Below are positions 46,802 through 56,906 of a stretch of DNA of 64,000 nt, piece by piece (position 1 is the first letter of the stretch; the number at the start of each line of letters is the position of its first letter). The notes under the pieces are model-generated. The model saw only the letters and a program-made list of their open reading frames with translations. It searched no databases and was not told the DNA's origin. The translations under genes were made by a program, and so were the position numbers. The DNA is taken from contig JABHSQ010000011.1 of the NCBI GenBank assembly GCA_018669795.1, positions 90,957-154,956 of the forward strand, read 5' to 3'. This stretch comes from Flavobacteriaceae bacterium. GTDB taxonomy: Bacteria > Bacteroidota > Bacteroidia > Flavobacteriales > Flavobacteriaceae.

Positions 46802-49093
46802 TTATCTATATCCATATCCATATCCATATCCATATCCATATCCATATTTGTCTATAAACTTATCAGGTTTTGTGTCATCAGTAATTACATACCCTATGTT
46901 TTTTTTATTATATTTTTCTTTATAATCCAATACGTAATTTACAAACTTTTTAGATGAAAAATTTTTTCTAAAAACATGAACAACATAATCTGATTTTTCT
47001 AATAATTCTAAAGAATCAACCATAAAAAGAATTGGCGCACTATCAAAAATAATATAATCATATTTTTCCTTGAGGTATGAAATCAAATCATCAAATTTTT
47101 TAGTATCATAAATATTAATTTTAGTACTATTTTTTGTTCCTACAAAAAGAGTATCGAGTTGATTGTTAGTTGTTTTATAGTCATCAAAAAGTTCTTCGAA
47201 ATTATTTTTAGTATCATGTATAATATTTGTCAGCCCCTTACAATTATTGTTTTTTTGATCAAAAAATTTTGATAAATCAGGATTTCCTAAATCAGTGCCT
47301 ATCAAAACAACTTTTTTACCCATACTGGCTAAAAATGTCGAAAGATTAAAGGCAGTATATGTTTTTCCTTCATTTTTAATACATGAAGTAATCATAATTG
47401 ACATTCCTTTTTCTGATTTTGGAATCAGCATATTTATATTATGATAAATTCTTTTAAAAAGTTCATATTGTACTGATTTTATTTCCTTTGATGCAATTTC
47501 TTTTGTAAATTTTATAACTCCTAAAAAATTAATATTAGTAAGATTTTGTTTTAGATATTCTATATCAACATAAAACCCTCTTAAAAAAAATAAACATAAG
47601 CTAAATCCGACTGGGAGAGAAAATCCGACAAATAAAAACCCTGCTAATATTTTTAATTTATTGGTTTTTGATTCTAAAATATAATCAACTTCATTTATTA
47701 ATTTAATATTCGATTCTAAAGAAGATAAATTAATCAATGCCTCTTCTTTTTTTTGAGATAAGTATGAATGTAAATCACTTACCAATAAGAGTTCTTTCTC
47801 TAGGTTGTTTAATTCGGATTCTCTAAGTGGAATTAAACCAACCAATGCGTTACTTTTTTGTTTGTAGCTCTTGTATCTATTTAATTTCATTTTTAATTTA
47901 TCAACATAGATATTTAAACTATTAAGAATATTAGCCCTTAGACCAATGAGTTGATTTTGTGATTGAATAACGAGTGGATTTTTTTCTGTGGCCTCAACAA
48001 GTAAGGTATTTTTTTCTAAAATAATCTTGTTAAACTGAGAAACCATTTCATTTATATTTTCATTTTCAATACCAATATCATTTGGCAAAAATTCGAAAGA
48101 GTTTTGTTTTTCTACTTCATTTATCAATTTAAAAGACAATTCAGTTTGCAATGAATTATTAAATATTTTTTGTTCAATTTCATTTAAATTGATCAATTCT
48201 GAATTTATTTGATTTTCAGGTATGTATAAACCATTTGAAATTTTATAATTGGAAATTACAGCATTCAGTGAATCAATTTTTCCCTGTAATGTAAAAATTC
48301 TAGAATCAATAAAGTTTATGGACACTTCATACACATTTTCCTTCTCACTAATATCATTTTCTATAATTCCATCGACAATACCATTCAAAATTATTGAGTT
48401 TAACTCTTTGTTAGGACCAAAATAGGAGATTCCATAAGTATTTGATGCCTTAGTTGTAGAAACAGTATAACCTGATTTTATCGAATTAACTGTTTGCGTC
48501 ATGTCAAATTTATTAATGATATAGGTATCTTGACCAACATCATTTAAAAATTTTGTTTTGTAAGTAAATAATGAATTTTCAAAATCACTTTCATTGCTTG
48601 AAAATGAAAATATTTTATCATTTATTGCTATGGTAATTTGCTCTTTTTCAAAACTAATAATACAGTTATTTTCAGTTTTTTCATTTTTAAAATAAAATTC
48701 AAAGGGTAATGATTCTTTTGTTAAAAGCTCATTAGCTTTCCACTTATTTTTTTTAAAATACCTGTAATTAAGGCCAAAATCTTCTACCACTTTATTTAAT
48801 ATCAATGTTGATTTAAAGACAGAAGCATGGTCTTCACGGTCAACATATTTGTTATAAAGAAATTCATTTTCATTATTGAGTAAAAAAGAGGAAGGATCTG
48901 ATTGATCTTTAGTAATTAATACTGTTGCAGAAGTTGTAAATACATCTGGATTGTAATGATTATAGATAATTCCAAGAAAAGTGAAAATAATTAAAGATAA
49001 AATAATTAGCAATCTTTGTGATAAAAGAGAGAATAATATTTCAATAATATTTATCTGATCTTCATTAGTTTGTTGATTATCAGTTTGCATCAT
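46802..49093 (-). CDS. Polysaccharide chain-length/tyrosine autokinase (Wzc type)
   Basis: Inner-membrane co-polymerase fused to a BY-kinase for exopolysaccharide or capsule export. A Wzz-like part with membrane helices near 27-46 and 484-510 encloses a long periplasmic coiled-coil region. The cytoplasmic kinase has Walker A as SCIKNEGKT near 578 (the usual Pro is absent, Lys present), an A' motif VVLIGTDLGNPDL and Walker B YDYIIFDSAP. The C-terminus is a tyrosine cluster, KYGYGYGYGYGYGYR, with seven Tyr encoded by a hexanucleotide repeat. Such tails are the autophosphorylation sites. Length is 763 residues. The start overlaps the export lipoprotein gene by 4 bp. No glycosyltransferases are adjacent. 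Confidence 0.92.
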   Translation of the reverse strand: MMQTDNQQTNEDQINIIEILFSLLSQRLLIILSLIIFTFLGIIYNHYNPDVFTTSATVLITKDQSDPSSFLLNNENEFLYNKYVDREDHASVFKSTLILNKVVEDFGLNYRYFKKNKWKANELLTKESLPFEFYFKNEKTENNCIISFEKEQITIAINDKIFSFSSNESDFENSLFTYKTKFLNDVGQDTYIINKFDMTQTVNSIKSGYTVSTTKASNTYGISYFGPNKELNSIILNGIVDGIIENDISEKENVYEVSINFIDSRIFTLQGKIDSLNAVISNYKISNGLYIPENQINSELINLNEIEQKIFNNSLQTELSFKLINEVEKQNSFEFLPNDIGIENENINEMVSQFNKIILEKNTLLVEATEKNPLVIQSQNQLIGLRANILNSLNIYVDKLKMKLNRYKSYKQKSNALVGLIPLRESELNNLEKELLLVSDLHSYLSQKKEEALINLSSLESNIKLINEVDYILESKTNKLKILAGFLFVGFSLPVGFSLCLFFLRGFYVDIEYLKQNLTNINFLGVIKFTKEIASKEIKSVQYELFKRIYHNINMLIPKSEKGMSIMITSCIKNEGKTYTAFNLSTFLASMGKKVVLIGTDLGNPDLSKFFDQKNNNCKGLTNIIHDTKNNFEELFDDYKTTNNQLDTLFVGTKNSTKINIYDTKKFDDLISYLKEKYDYIIFDSAPILFMVDSLELLEKSDYVVHVFRKNFSSKKFVNYVLDYKEKYNKKNIGYVITDDTKPDKFIDKYGYGYGYGYGYGYR
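46808..46846 (-). repeat. Hexanucleotide tandem repeat encoding the Tyr-Gly tail
   Basis: ATATCC on the plus strand (GGATAT in the coding sense) is repeated six times plus half a unit. It encodes alternating Tyr and Gly. Because the unit is six bases, slippage changes the number of Tyr without breaking the frame. Confidence 0.9.
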
Positions 49094-49848
49094 CTAAAAA
49101 TTAAAAGGAGTGTCGTTGCTATTAAAGCTATAGAGCCAATTTTACTTAAAATCCCAAAATCAAATACTAAAGAGGCGTTATCAGGTTTTACATAAACTTC
49201 ATCATTTTGTTTAAGGTAATAGTATTCTGAATTTATAAACTCATAGGATGTTAAGTCTACATACCGAGTTTCAATTTCATTGTTAGCATCTCTTATTATC
49301 AAAATTTTACTTGGATTGGCATTATTTGTAAAGCCTCCAGCTGTACTGATTAATTCAGTAAGTGAAATGTTTTGATTTATTACGTTAAATGTCCCTGGTC
49401 TATTTACTTCGCCTAAAATTGAAACTCTAAAATTTAAAATTTTTGTTCTAACAGATGGATTTAAAACATATTCCTTTAAACTAATCTTTAAAAATTCAGA
49501 AAATTCAAAACAAGTAAAACCTGAAGCTTTTATGATACCAATAATTGGCATGTCTATATTTCCTGAACTATCCACTAAATAACCGTCTATTTTTCTTGTT
49601 TCTAAATTTTGTGACCAATTATTATGATTTGAATTTTGTGAAAAAATCAACGTACTTTCTCTATTTAAAGATGAAATATTAATATCTAGAATATCTCCAT
49701 TAGTTATGATCGCTTCTGGCATTGCTATGCTTAGATTTTCAGGAATATTTTTAAAAAGCACCTTATTATTCGAACAACTTGAAAATAGAAGGAGTAACAA
49801 TAGTAGGTTTATGTAGGTTTTTAAGTGCAAAATCAATTTAATTTTCAA
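49090..49848 (-). CDS. Polysaccharide export lipoprotein (Wza/BexD type)
   Basis: Outer-membrane partner of the tyrosine kinase in polysaccharide export. A signal peptide with lipobox (LLLLFSSCSN, Cys near 25) is followed by the polysaccharide export domain (GDILDINISSLNRES) and an SLBB domain (VSILGEVNRPGTFNV, then TELISTAGGFTNNANPS). A C-terminal membrane helix (IGSIALIATTLLLIF) ends the protein, as in many Bacteroidota members. At 252 residues it is shorter than E. coli Wza (379). It is first of a two-gene unit with the kinase and 166 bp after the AraC-type regulator. Confidence 0.9.
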   Translation of the reverse strand: MKIKLILHLKTYINLLLLLLLFSSCSNNKVLFKNIPENLSIAMPEAIITNGDILDINISSLNRESTLIFSQNSNHNNWSQNLETRKIDGYLVDSSGNIDMPIIGIIKASGFTCFEFSEFLKISLKEYVLNPSVRTKILNFRVSILGEVNRPGTFNVINQNISLTELISTAGGFTNNANPSKILIIRDANNEIETRYVDLTSYEFINSEYYYLKQNDEVYVKPDNASLVFDFGILSKIGSIALIATTLLLIFR

Positions 49849-50014
49849 TTATTAATTTGCAAATTACAATTATTTAAATGTGATGATAAATATTCTTTTT
49901 TTAATAAAACATCCTTTTTTTTAAATAAACATCTTTTTTACATCATTTATTAATTGATATAAAACTATCCATATAGAAGAGTTATACCTAGCTATAAGGT
50001 ATTTAAGTTTTATC

Positions 50015-51628
50015 TTATTTTAAAAATTTATATTTATTCTTAAGGATGTATGTTTCAGAATATCCTGTTTTTTCTGATACTTCTGAAATTAATCTTTTAT
50101 TCAAAAGCAGTTTTTTTGCTAATTCTAACCGTTCTTGTTTTATGTATTTAGCGGGCTTAAAATTTTTATTGATACTATTAATATCATTATAATCTAAGTT
50201 AAATTCAGCTTCTAACATTTTTAAAGTCACACGGCTTAAGTTTTTATTAATGAAACGCTTAATATTAGATATCAATTGTTCATCTGAAATATTTTTTTTC
50301 CTTAATTTTTTTATAATTAGTACCAAAATAACAATTAATAGTAGTGCTCCGAAATATAGATATGGTCTTTGACTACTTATTTTAAAATTTTTAAAAATTA
50401 GATTCTTTTCAAAATCAACTAGATTATCTATAGCGTAAATTCCATGAATACTCCCAAAACTTATTTTATTATTTTTTTTGTAAACTGCATGTTTATTAAA
50501 TTCATCAACTATATAATTATCGATGGTTAGTTTTTTTGATTTTTCGAAGATACTTAGTCCGTTATTTCCAGATAAAAACACCAAATTGTCAAAATCTGAA
50601 ATGGTATGAGCTGTATGTTTAATAGGAGTTTTATCTATTAATTTTAGCCCGTTTTTTGTTCTTTTATAAGTAAGTAATAATTTATTCTCAGAAATAGCAT
50701 AAAAATCATTGCCATTTTTATCACTTTCTAGAATATCATTAATTTGATGATCAATATCTTGATCTATTACATCAATCTTATTCGTATTTATATTTATTGA
50801 AATGTATCTTTTATTGTCTATAAAGTGAAATTCCTTTCGGTCTTTAATTCTTTCATTTATTTTATTTCTTATGGGTATAATCTCATTTTGAGCGTTATAA
50901 ATTAATTTAAAAACATTCGACTCATAATCATAGTTATATACCCCCTTATCAGAAATAACTAAATATTTAGAATTCCCAATAGCATATATATTTGATATTC
51001 TTCCATACTCTCCTTTTGTTCTTATTGAATTGTCATTATTATATAACTTAGTTTCTGTGTTATTTTTATAACTTACCAAACCATTATAACATATAAATGT
51101 TATGCTGCCAAATTCTTTAATTTGCCCATCTGAATAAGTGATTGTATTTAATTTATTTCCATTAATGTAAACACCGCCATAACTGCCAACTGCGTTTTCA
51201 CTTATTGATCTTACACTTCCAAAAGGTTTAAATGAGTAGGTGAGGCTATTATAAATTAATAATTGTCCTCTTGCTATGAGATAAAGGTCATTATCCAGGT
51301 AAGCAAAATCGGTTGTTGTTTTGTTAATTAATTCAGGATATGCTATCGGAGATTTTACAAACTTTACTTTATAATTATTGTTTTTTTCAAAAATTGAATT
51401 GATGGGTCCAGTAATAGATGCATCAAAAAGGGTTAAGTTATCTTCAGACGAATTGACTATAAAGATGCCCTTGTTAGAGCTAACATATAAGTCATTGTCA
51501 TATGCCACAAAATTATAAAAAACTTTGTCGTCATAAATTTTTTTAATTATAAAGCCTTTTGTAAGGCTATTTGCAAAGCCATTGTTAAACAAAACAATAA
51601 AACTTAAAATAAATTTAATATAAAACAT
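50015..51628 (-). CDS. Membrane-bound AraC-type regulator with periplasmic propeller-like sensor
   Basis: A 537-residue one-piece sensor/regulator. A signal peptide (about 1-19) is followed by about 390 residues of repeated beta strands with patterns such as DNDLYVSSNKGIFIV and SKYLVISDKGVYNY, like the two-component-regulator propellers. One membrane helix (about 415-435, YFGALLLIVILVLIIKKLRKK) leads to a cytoplasmic AraC-type DNA-binding domain (about 450-537) with ISEVSEKTGYSETYIL as the second helix-turn-helix. No histidine kinase or receiver domain lies between. It is upstream of the polysaccharide export pair on the same strand, which makes that pair a likely target (inference). Confidence 0.82.
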   Translation of the reverse strand: MFYIKFILSFIVLFNNGFANSLTKGFIIKKIYDDKVFYNFVAYDNDLYVSSNKGIFIVNSSEDNLTLFDASITGPINSIFEKNNNYKVKFVKSPIAYPELINKTTTDFAYLDNDLYLIARGQLLIYNSLTYSFKPFGSVRSISENAVGSYGGVYINGNKLNTITYSDGQIKEFGSITFICYNGLVSYKNNTETKLYNNDNSIRTKGEYGRISNIYAIGNSKYLVISDKGVYNYDYESNVFKLIYNAQNEIIPIRNKINERIKDRKEFHFIDNKRYISININTNKIDVIDQDIDHQINDILESDKNGNDFYAISENKLLLTYKRTKNGLKLIDKTPIKHTAHTISDFDNLVFLSGNNGLSIFEKSKKLTIDNYIVDEFNKHAVYKKNNKISFGSIHGIYAIDNLVDFEKNLIFKNFKISSQRPYLYFGALLLIVILVLIIKKLRKKNISDEQLISNIKRFINKNLSRVTLKMLEAEFNLDYNDINSINKNFKPAKYIKQERLELAKKLLLNKRLISEVSEKTGYSETYILKNKYKFLK

Positions 51629-51872
51629 TTATAAACTTTAAGATACAATTATAGTGTATATTTTTTGATGTGACAAAAATTATATTTTTTATAAAATATC
51701 TTTTTTTTATTTTTTTTATCTTTTTTATAAAGTATTGAATTTATAAAAACAGCAACTTAACAACTGAATATTTTAGTTTGTTTAATTCGAAAAAAGATAA
51801 TTTATTAGAAAACAAATAATAGAATACAGGACATTTTGTAAATCAACATTTTATAGCAAAAAAAGATATTTG

Positions 51873-52829
51873 CTAAAATTTTATGTGTGGAACATCCTTT
51901 TTAATTAAACTAATTTTAGCCTCTAAATCCTTTATAAATAAAAGATGGTCTTCGCTATTAGGATTAAATGGTTTGTGTTTCAAACTTGATTGAATTGTTA
52001 AAATAGCTTTTTGTAATGGCTCTGTTTTGGAAGAGATCCAGGCTTTATTAAAGGCTTCCCAAATTATGCTAACAGCAGTATTATTGGGATGAATCATATC
52101 TTCTTTATAGAAACGATAATCTCGTAATTCATCCATCATCATTTCATAAGAAGGAAAGTAAAAAAGAGTTTTTAAAAGTGATTCACTGGATAAAACTTGG
52201 TGAATGGCAGTTATCAAATGGGCCTTGCTTAAATTATTATCAACAAAGCCATCTTTTAAATGTCTTACCGGAGATACAGTTGTTATGATGAAAGCTTTCG
52301 GGTTGCTTACTTTTATTAATGCAACTATATTTGCTAGCGAACTATTAATATCACTAACACTAAGCAATTCTTTTTTAAATTCCTTTTGTGGTATTTTAAA
52401 GCAATTCGCTACGAGCTTTTGAGACTTTACAAATCGATATACCCAGCCTGAACCAAAGGTTAAAACTATATGGGTTGAAATTAATAAATATGCTTTTAAT
52501 TCGGCTAGTTTACTATTTATCAATACTATAAAATCTTTTTTATTGCTTGCATTTATGGAAGAGTGCATCTCAAAACAATACCACCGTTCATTTTTAAAAA
52601 AAACATCTTCCTCAGTAAACGAATTATCTTGCAGTGCTCTTTCTATAATATTCTCAATTGCTTTTGGATGAAACAAAATACCAAAGGGATTTTGCAATGT
52701 TTGAAACTTAGCATTACTCAACCTGTCTCCTAAATTTTCTACAAAACAAGACCCTAATAAAACTATTTTAGAATTATAGTCTATCTTAGGTTGATTTGAA
52801 GGTATCGGTATTTTAGTTTGAAGTTTCAT
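51873..52829 (-). CDS. GSCFA domain protein
   Basis: A 318-residue protein of the GSCFA family, which resembles SGNH/GDSL-type hydrolases or acyltransferases and has no established role. The name-giving motif appears as LLGSCFVENLGDRL at 25-38, with HIVLTFGSGWVYRF further on and RFYKEDMIHPNNTAV near the C-terminus giving a possible Asp/His pair. No signal peptide. It lies 32 bp after alaS on the same strand and is likely cotranscribed. Confidence 0.88.
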   Translation of the reverse strand: MKLQTKIPIPSNQPKIDYNSKIVLLGSCFVENLGDRLSNAKFQTLQNPFGILFHPKAIENIIERALQDNSFTEEDVFFKNERWYCFEMHSSINASNKKDFIVLINSKLAELKAYLLISTHIVLTFGSGWVYRFVKSQKLVANCFKIPQKEFKKELLSVSDINSSLANIVALIKVSNPKAFIITTVSPVRHLKDGFVDNNLSKAHLITAIHQVLSSESLLKTLFYFPSYEMMMDELRDYRFYKEDMIHPNNTAVSIIWEAFNKAWISSKTEPLQKAILTIQSSLKHKPFNPNSEDHLLFIKDLEAKISLIKKDVPHIKF

Positions 52830-52861
52830 CTATTTTACAACAAAATCTAAAAATTAAATAG

Positions 52862-55474
52862 TTAAGAAATATAATCTTTTCCTTTGCTTAGCGCTTTACT
52901 TAACCCATCTGGATGCTTCCCTCCTGCTGTTGCAAAGAAAGGTTGACCACCGCCGCCACCTTGAATATAGTTCCCTAATTCTCTGATAATTTTTCCTGCA
53001 TCCAAATTTTTAGAAGAAACCAAATCTTTAGAAATATAACAAGAAAGCAATGCTTTTCCATTTTGATTGGTTCCTAACAAAAGAAATAAATTATCGATTT
53101 CTCCTCCTAATTCAAATGAAATATCTTTAATACCATTGGCATCCAAATCCACTTGCTTTGCTAAAAAGTTAATCCCATTCATTTCTGAAATCTCATTTTT
53201 AAGATCTATTTTTAAATTTTTTCCTTTTTCTTTTAAAAGAGTTTGAATCTGCTTTTTTAAATCTGAATTTTCTTCTTGTAATGTAATAATGCCTTTTACT
53301 GGGTCTTTTGTATTTTGAAGAACTTTTTTTACTTCTTTAAAATTATTGGAGTTGGAAATAAAGTAATCTTTTGCATATGCTCCGGTAATGGCCTCAATCC
53401 TTCTTATTCCTGAAGCTACTGCTCCTTCATGAAGAAGAATAAAATGCCAAATATCTTTTGTGTTTTTCACATGGGTTCCTCCACAAAGCTCTACAGAACT
53501 ACCAAATTTTATAGTACGAACTGTATCGCCATACTTTTCACCAAAAAGCGCAATTGCACCCTCATCCATTGCAACTTTTAGGGGGATATTCCTTTCTTCT
53601 TTTAAACTTAACCCTTCTCTAATACGAGAATTTACAAAATCTTCTACTTGAATTAATTCCTCTGTTGTTACTTTACTAAAATGTGAGAAATCAAATCGCA
53701 ATCCACGACTGTGAACCATAGATCCTTTTTGAGTTACATGCGTTCCTAAAATAGTTCGTAAAGCTTGATGTAATAGATGAGTTGCAGAATGATTTGCTTC
53801 TGTATAAGACCTGATTTTATTATCAACTACTGCTTTAAAAGTATCATTTAAATCTTTTGGAAGATTCTTAATATAATGAATAACTAAGTTGTTTTCTTTT
53901 TTAGTATCTACAATATAAACCAAATCTCCATGTGAAGATTCTAAATATCCTTTATCACCATCTTGTCCGCCACCTTCAGGATAAAATGGTGTTAAATTGA
54001 ATACTACTTGGTAGAACTCGCCGTGTTTTTTTGTTTTTGTTTTTCTATAACGAGCGATCTTTACTTTTGTCTCTAAATAATCATAGCCAATAAATTCCTG
54101 AACATCATCTTCCATTAATACAGTCCAATCTCCTGTTTCTATTTTGGTGGCTGATCTAGAGCGTTCTTTTTGATTTTGAAGTTCTGTTTCAAATTCAGCT
54201 TCGTTTAAGTCTAACCCTCGTTCTCTTAAAATCAAAGCCGTTAAATCTTTTGGAAATCCAAAAGTGTCATACATTTCAAATGCTTTTTTACCTGAAATTA
54301 TGCTAGAATCTGCATTCTGAATAACATTTTCTAATAATACTAAACCTTGATCTAAGGTTCTTAAAAACGAATGTTCTTCTTCTTTAATTACAATAGATAT
54401 TAATTTATTTTCTCTTAGCAACTCCGGAAAAGAAGTTCCCATTTGTTTGCTTAAGGTATCGACTAACTGGTAAATAAATGGTTTTTTAGTTCCTAAAAAA
54501 GTAAACCCATAGCGAACAGCTCTTCGTAAAATTCTTCTAATTACATATCCTGATCCTGTATTACTTGGTATTTGTCCGTCAGCAATTGAGAATGCCACCG
54601 CTCTAACATGATCGGCAATGACACGAATAGCAATATCTACTTTTTCGTCCTTACCATATTCATTGTTAGTGATGGTTTCAATCTCTTGCATTAAAGGTTT
54701 AAAAACATCGGTATCGTAATTAGATTGTACGTTTTGCATGACCATGCAAAGGCGTTCAAAACCCATTCCTGTATCTACATGCAAAGCAGGAAGGTCTTCC
54801 AAACTTCCATTTGCTTTTCGGTTAAATTGCATAAAAACCAAATTCCATAGTTCTACAACTTGAGGATGGTCTTTGTTTACTAAATCCAATCCACTAACTT
54901 TTTCTCTATCTGCTTTGGGTCTAATATCTACATGAATTTCACTACAAGGCCCACAAGGACCTTGCGTTCCCATTTCCCAAAAATTATCTTTTTTATTACC
55001 GTTTATAATCCTTTCTTCTGGTAATAAATTTTTCCATAAATCATAGGCTTCTGTATCCCTATCTAACCCTTCAGATTCATCTCCTTCAAATATGGTTACA
55101 TATAAAGAATCTTTATCAATTTTCATTTCCTTGGTTAAAAATTCCCAAGCCCATTCAATAGCTTCTTTTTTAAAATAATCTCCAAAACTCCAATTGCCTA
55201 ACATTTCGAACATCGTATGATGGTAGGTATCCATACCAACTTCTTCCAAATCGTTATGTTTTCCGCTTACACGAAGGCATTTTTGGGTATCTGCTACTCT
55301 TTTATGCTGTATGGCTTTATGACCTAAAAAATATTCTTTAAACTGATTCATACCAGCATTGGTAAACATTAAAGTTGGATCATCTTTAATTACCATAGGT
55401 GCTGACGACACTATCGCATGTGATTTCGATTTAAAAAAATCTAAATATCTGGAACGTATTTCCTTTGAAGTCAT
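52862..55474 (-). CDS. alaS: Alanyl-tRNA synthetase
   Basis: Charges tRNA-Ala and edits mischarged Ser and Gly. The N-terminal class II catalytic domain ([43 protein letters not shown]) is followed by the tRNA-binding region. The editing domain has the zinc ligands HSATHLLH and CGGTHVKNT, and the C-Ala domain has [14 protein letters not shown]. The 870 residues are normal. No T-box or other leader is seen upstream. Confidence 0.97.
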   Translation of the reverse strand: MTSKEIRSRYLDFFKSKSHAIVSSAPMVIKDDPTLMFTNAGMNQFKEYFLGHKAIQHKRVADTQKCLRVSGKHNDLEEVGMDTYHHTMFEMLGNWSFGDYFKKEAIEWAWEFLTKEMKIDKDSLYVTIFEGDESEGLDRDTEAYDLWKNLLPEERIINGNKKDNFWEMGTQGPCGPCSEIHVDIRPKADREKVSGLDLVNKDHPQVVELWNLVFMQFNRKANGSLEDLPALHVDTGMGFERLCMVMQNVQSNYDTDVFKPLMQEIETITNNEYGKDEKVDIAIRVIADHVRAVAFSIADGQIPSNTGSGYVIRRILRRAVRYGFTFLGTKKPFIYQLVDTLSKQMGTSFPELLRENKLISIVIKEEEHSFLRTLDQGLVLLENVIQNADSSIISGKKAFEMYDTFGFPKDLTALILRERGLDLNEAEFETELQNQKERSRSATKIETGDWTVLMEDDVQEFIGYDYLETKVKIARYRKTKTKKHGEFYQVVFNLTPFYPEGGGQDGDKGYLESSHGDLVYIVDTKKENNLVIHYIKNLPKDLNDTFKAVVDNKIRSYTEANHSATHLLHQALRTILGTHVTQKGSMVHSRGLRFDFSHFSKVTTEELIQVEDFVNSRIREGLSLKEERNIPLKVAMDEGAIALFGEKYGDTVRTIKFGSSVELCGGTHVKNTKDIWHFILLHEGAVASGIRRIEAITGAYAKDYFISNSNNFKEVKKVLQNTKDPVKGIITLQEENSDLKKQIQTLLKEKGKNLKIDLKNEISEMNGINFLAKQVDLDANGIKDISFELGGEIDNLFLLLGTNQNGKALLSCYISKDLVSSKNLDAGKIIRELGNYIQGGGGGQPFFATAGGKHPDGLSKALSKGKDYIS

Positions 55475-55525
55475 AAGTTAATTATTTAATAATAAGCCTA
55501 ATTAGGGGATTTCTTACACAATTTC

Positions 55526-55533
55526 TATATTTG
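55526..55533 (+). promoter_or_regulatory. Promoter -7 box for the M23 peptidase gene
   Basis: TATATTTG, an exact TAnnTTTG match, 60 nt before the ATG. A clear -33 box is not visible. Confidence 0.45.
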
Positions 55534-55592
55534 CGTTTCGTTTTTGATTATAACCATTATCCCTAATGAACAAAAATAAGATTTTTTAACGT

Positions 55593-56570
55593 ATGGCTAA
55601 AGTAAAATATTACTATGATAGTGATACCTTATCATATCGAAAAATAGCATATAAAAAAGGTAGAAAAATTAAAATTTTTATACTTAGTTTATTAGGTATG
55701 CTATTAAGTGGTTTTCTGCTACTTATCATCTATTTAAACATCCCATATATTGAAACTCCAAAAGAAAAAGCTTTAAAAAGAGAGCTTGTTAATATGGAGT
55801 TACAATTTGAGCTATTAAATAAAAAGATGGGGCAAGCTCAAAGGGTTTTAGGTGAAGTTGAGGAACGAGATAATGCAATTTATAGAGTTTATTTTGAAGC
55901 AAATCCAATTTCTAAAGAACAAAGAAAAGCAGGTTTTGGAGGGGTTAATCGCTATAAAAATTTAGAAGGATTCGATAATTCAAATTTAATTATAAGCACT
56001 AGTAAAAAAATAGATATTCTAACTAAACAAATTGTGGTGCAATCTAAATCTTTAGATGAGATAGCAATACTTGCTGAAGAAAAAGAAAAATTATTAAAAG
56101 CCATTCCTACAATACAACCCGTAAAAAACGAAGATTTAACGCGCATGGCTTCTGGTTATGGATATCGATCAGATCCATTTACAAAAGCTAGAAAATTTCA
56201 CAAAGGAATGGATTTTACAGCTCCAAGAGGGACTCCAATTTACGCAACAGGTAATGGTGTTGTAACGAGAGCTGATAGACGTTCGTCTGGATATGGCCGT
56301 CACGTTAGAATTGATCACGGATTTGGATATGTTAGTTTATATGCACACCTTTACAAGTATGCTGTTAAAAAAGGACAAAAAGTAAAACGTGGAGATTTAA
56401 TTGGTTTTGTAGGCAGTACCGGTAGGTCACAAGCACCACACTTACATTATGAAATATTTAAAGATAAGAAAAATTTAAATCCTATTAATTTCTATTACGG
56501 AGACCTTAGTCCTGAAGAATTTGCTGAATTATTAAAAGTTGCAGGACAAGAAAATCAATCACTGGATTAA
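55593..56570 (+). CDS. M23 family metallopeptidase (cell wall endopeptidase)
   Basis: A 325-residue inner-membrane-anchored protein with a LytM domain that probably cuts peptidoglycan cross-links. A membrane helix (about 27-49) is followed by a coiled coil (about 58-90) and the catalytic domain (about 185-300). The zinc ligands are in HKGMDFTAPRG (HxxxD) and HLHYEIF (HxH), and the supporting motif is YVSLYAHLYK. All are intact, so it should be active rather than an EnvC-like activator. It directly abuts the MerR gene (TAA-ATG) and is divergent from alaS. Confidence 0.92.
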   Translation: MAKVKYYYDSDTLSYRKIAYKKGRKIKIFILSLLGMLLSGFLLLIIYLNIPYIETPKEKALKRELVNMELQFELLNKKMGQAQRVLGEVEERDNAIYRVYFEANPISKEQRKAGFGGVNRYKNLEGFDNSNLIISTSKKIDILTKQIVVQSKSLDEIAILAEEKEKLLKAIPTIQPVKNEDLTRMASGYGYRSDPFTKARKFHKGMDFTAPRGTPIYATGNGVVTRADRRSSGYGRHVRIDHGFGYVSLYAHLYKYAVKKGQKVKRGDLIGFVGSTGRSQAPHLHYEIFKDKKNLNPINFYYGDLSPEEFAELLKVAGQENQSLD

Positions 56571-56900
56571 ATGAAAATAGAATTACCTGAAAAAAGATAT
56601 TATGGAATTGGAGAAGTTGCTAAAGCTTTTTCCGTAAATAACTCTTTAATACGCTTTTGGGAAAAAGAATTTGATATTATCAAGCCTAAAAAAAATGCAA
56701 AAGGTGACCGAAAATTCACATCTGAAGACATTAAGAATTTAGAACTTATTTACCACCTAGTTAAGGAACGTGGTTTTACGCTGGAAGGTGCAAAAACCCA
56801 TCTTAAAGAAAATAAATACAAAACAATAAGTAATTTTGAAATTATTAGAAAATTAGAAACTGTAAAAACTGAATTACTTAAAATTAAGAATCACTTATAA
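56571..56900 (+). CDS. MerR family transcriptional regulator
   Basis: A 109-residue DNA-binding protein. The N-terminal winged helix has YYGIGEVAKAFSVNNSLIRF and WEKEFDIIKPKKNAKGDRKF, then a short helical dimerisation region (LVKERGFTLEGAKTHLKENK). There is no Cys-rich metal-binding or large effector domain. It starts on the base after the M23 gene stop, so the two are cotranscribed; a role in cell envelope control is possible but unproven. Confidence 0.92.
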   Translation: MKIELPEKRYYGIGEVAKAFSVNNSLIRFWEKEFDIIKPKKNAKGDRKFTSEDIKNLELIYHLVKERGFTLEGAKTHLKENKYKTISNFEIIRKLETVKTELLKIKNHL

Positions 56901-56906
56901 TTTTTT

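Noticed and set aside
46808..46846. Tandem repeat considered as a CRISPR or non-coding satellite
   Set aside because: The unit is 6 bp without spacers and is translated in frame as the Tyr-Gly tail of the kinase.
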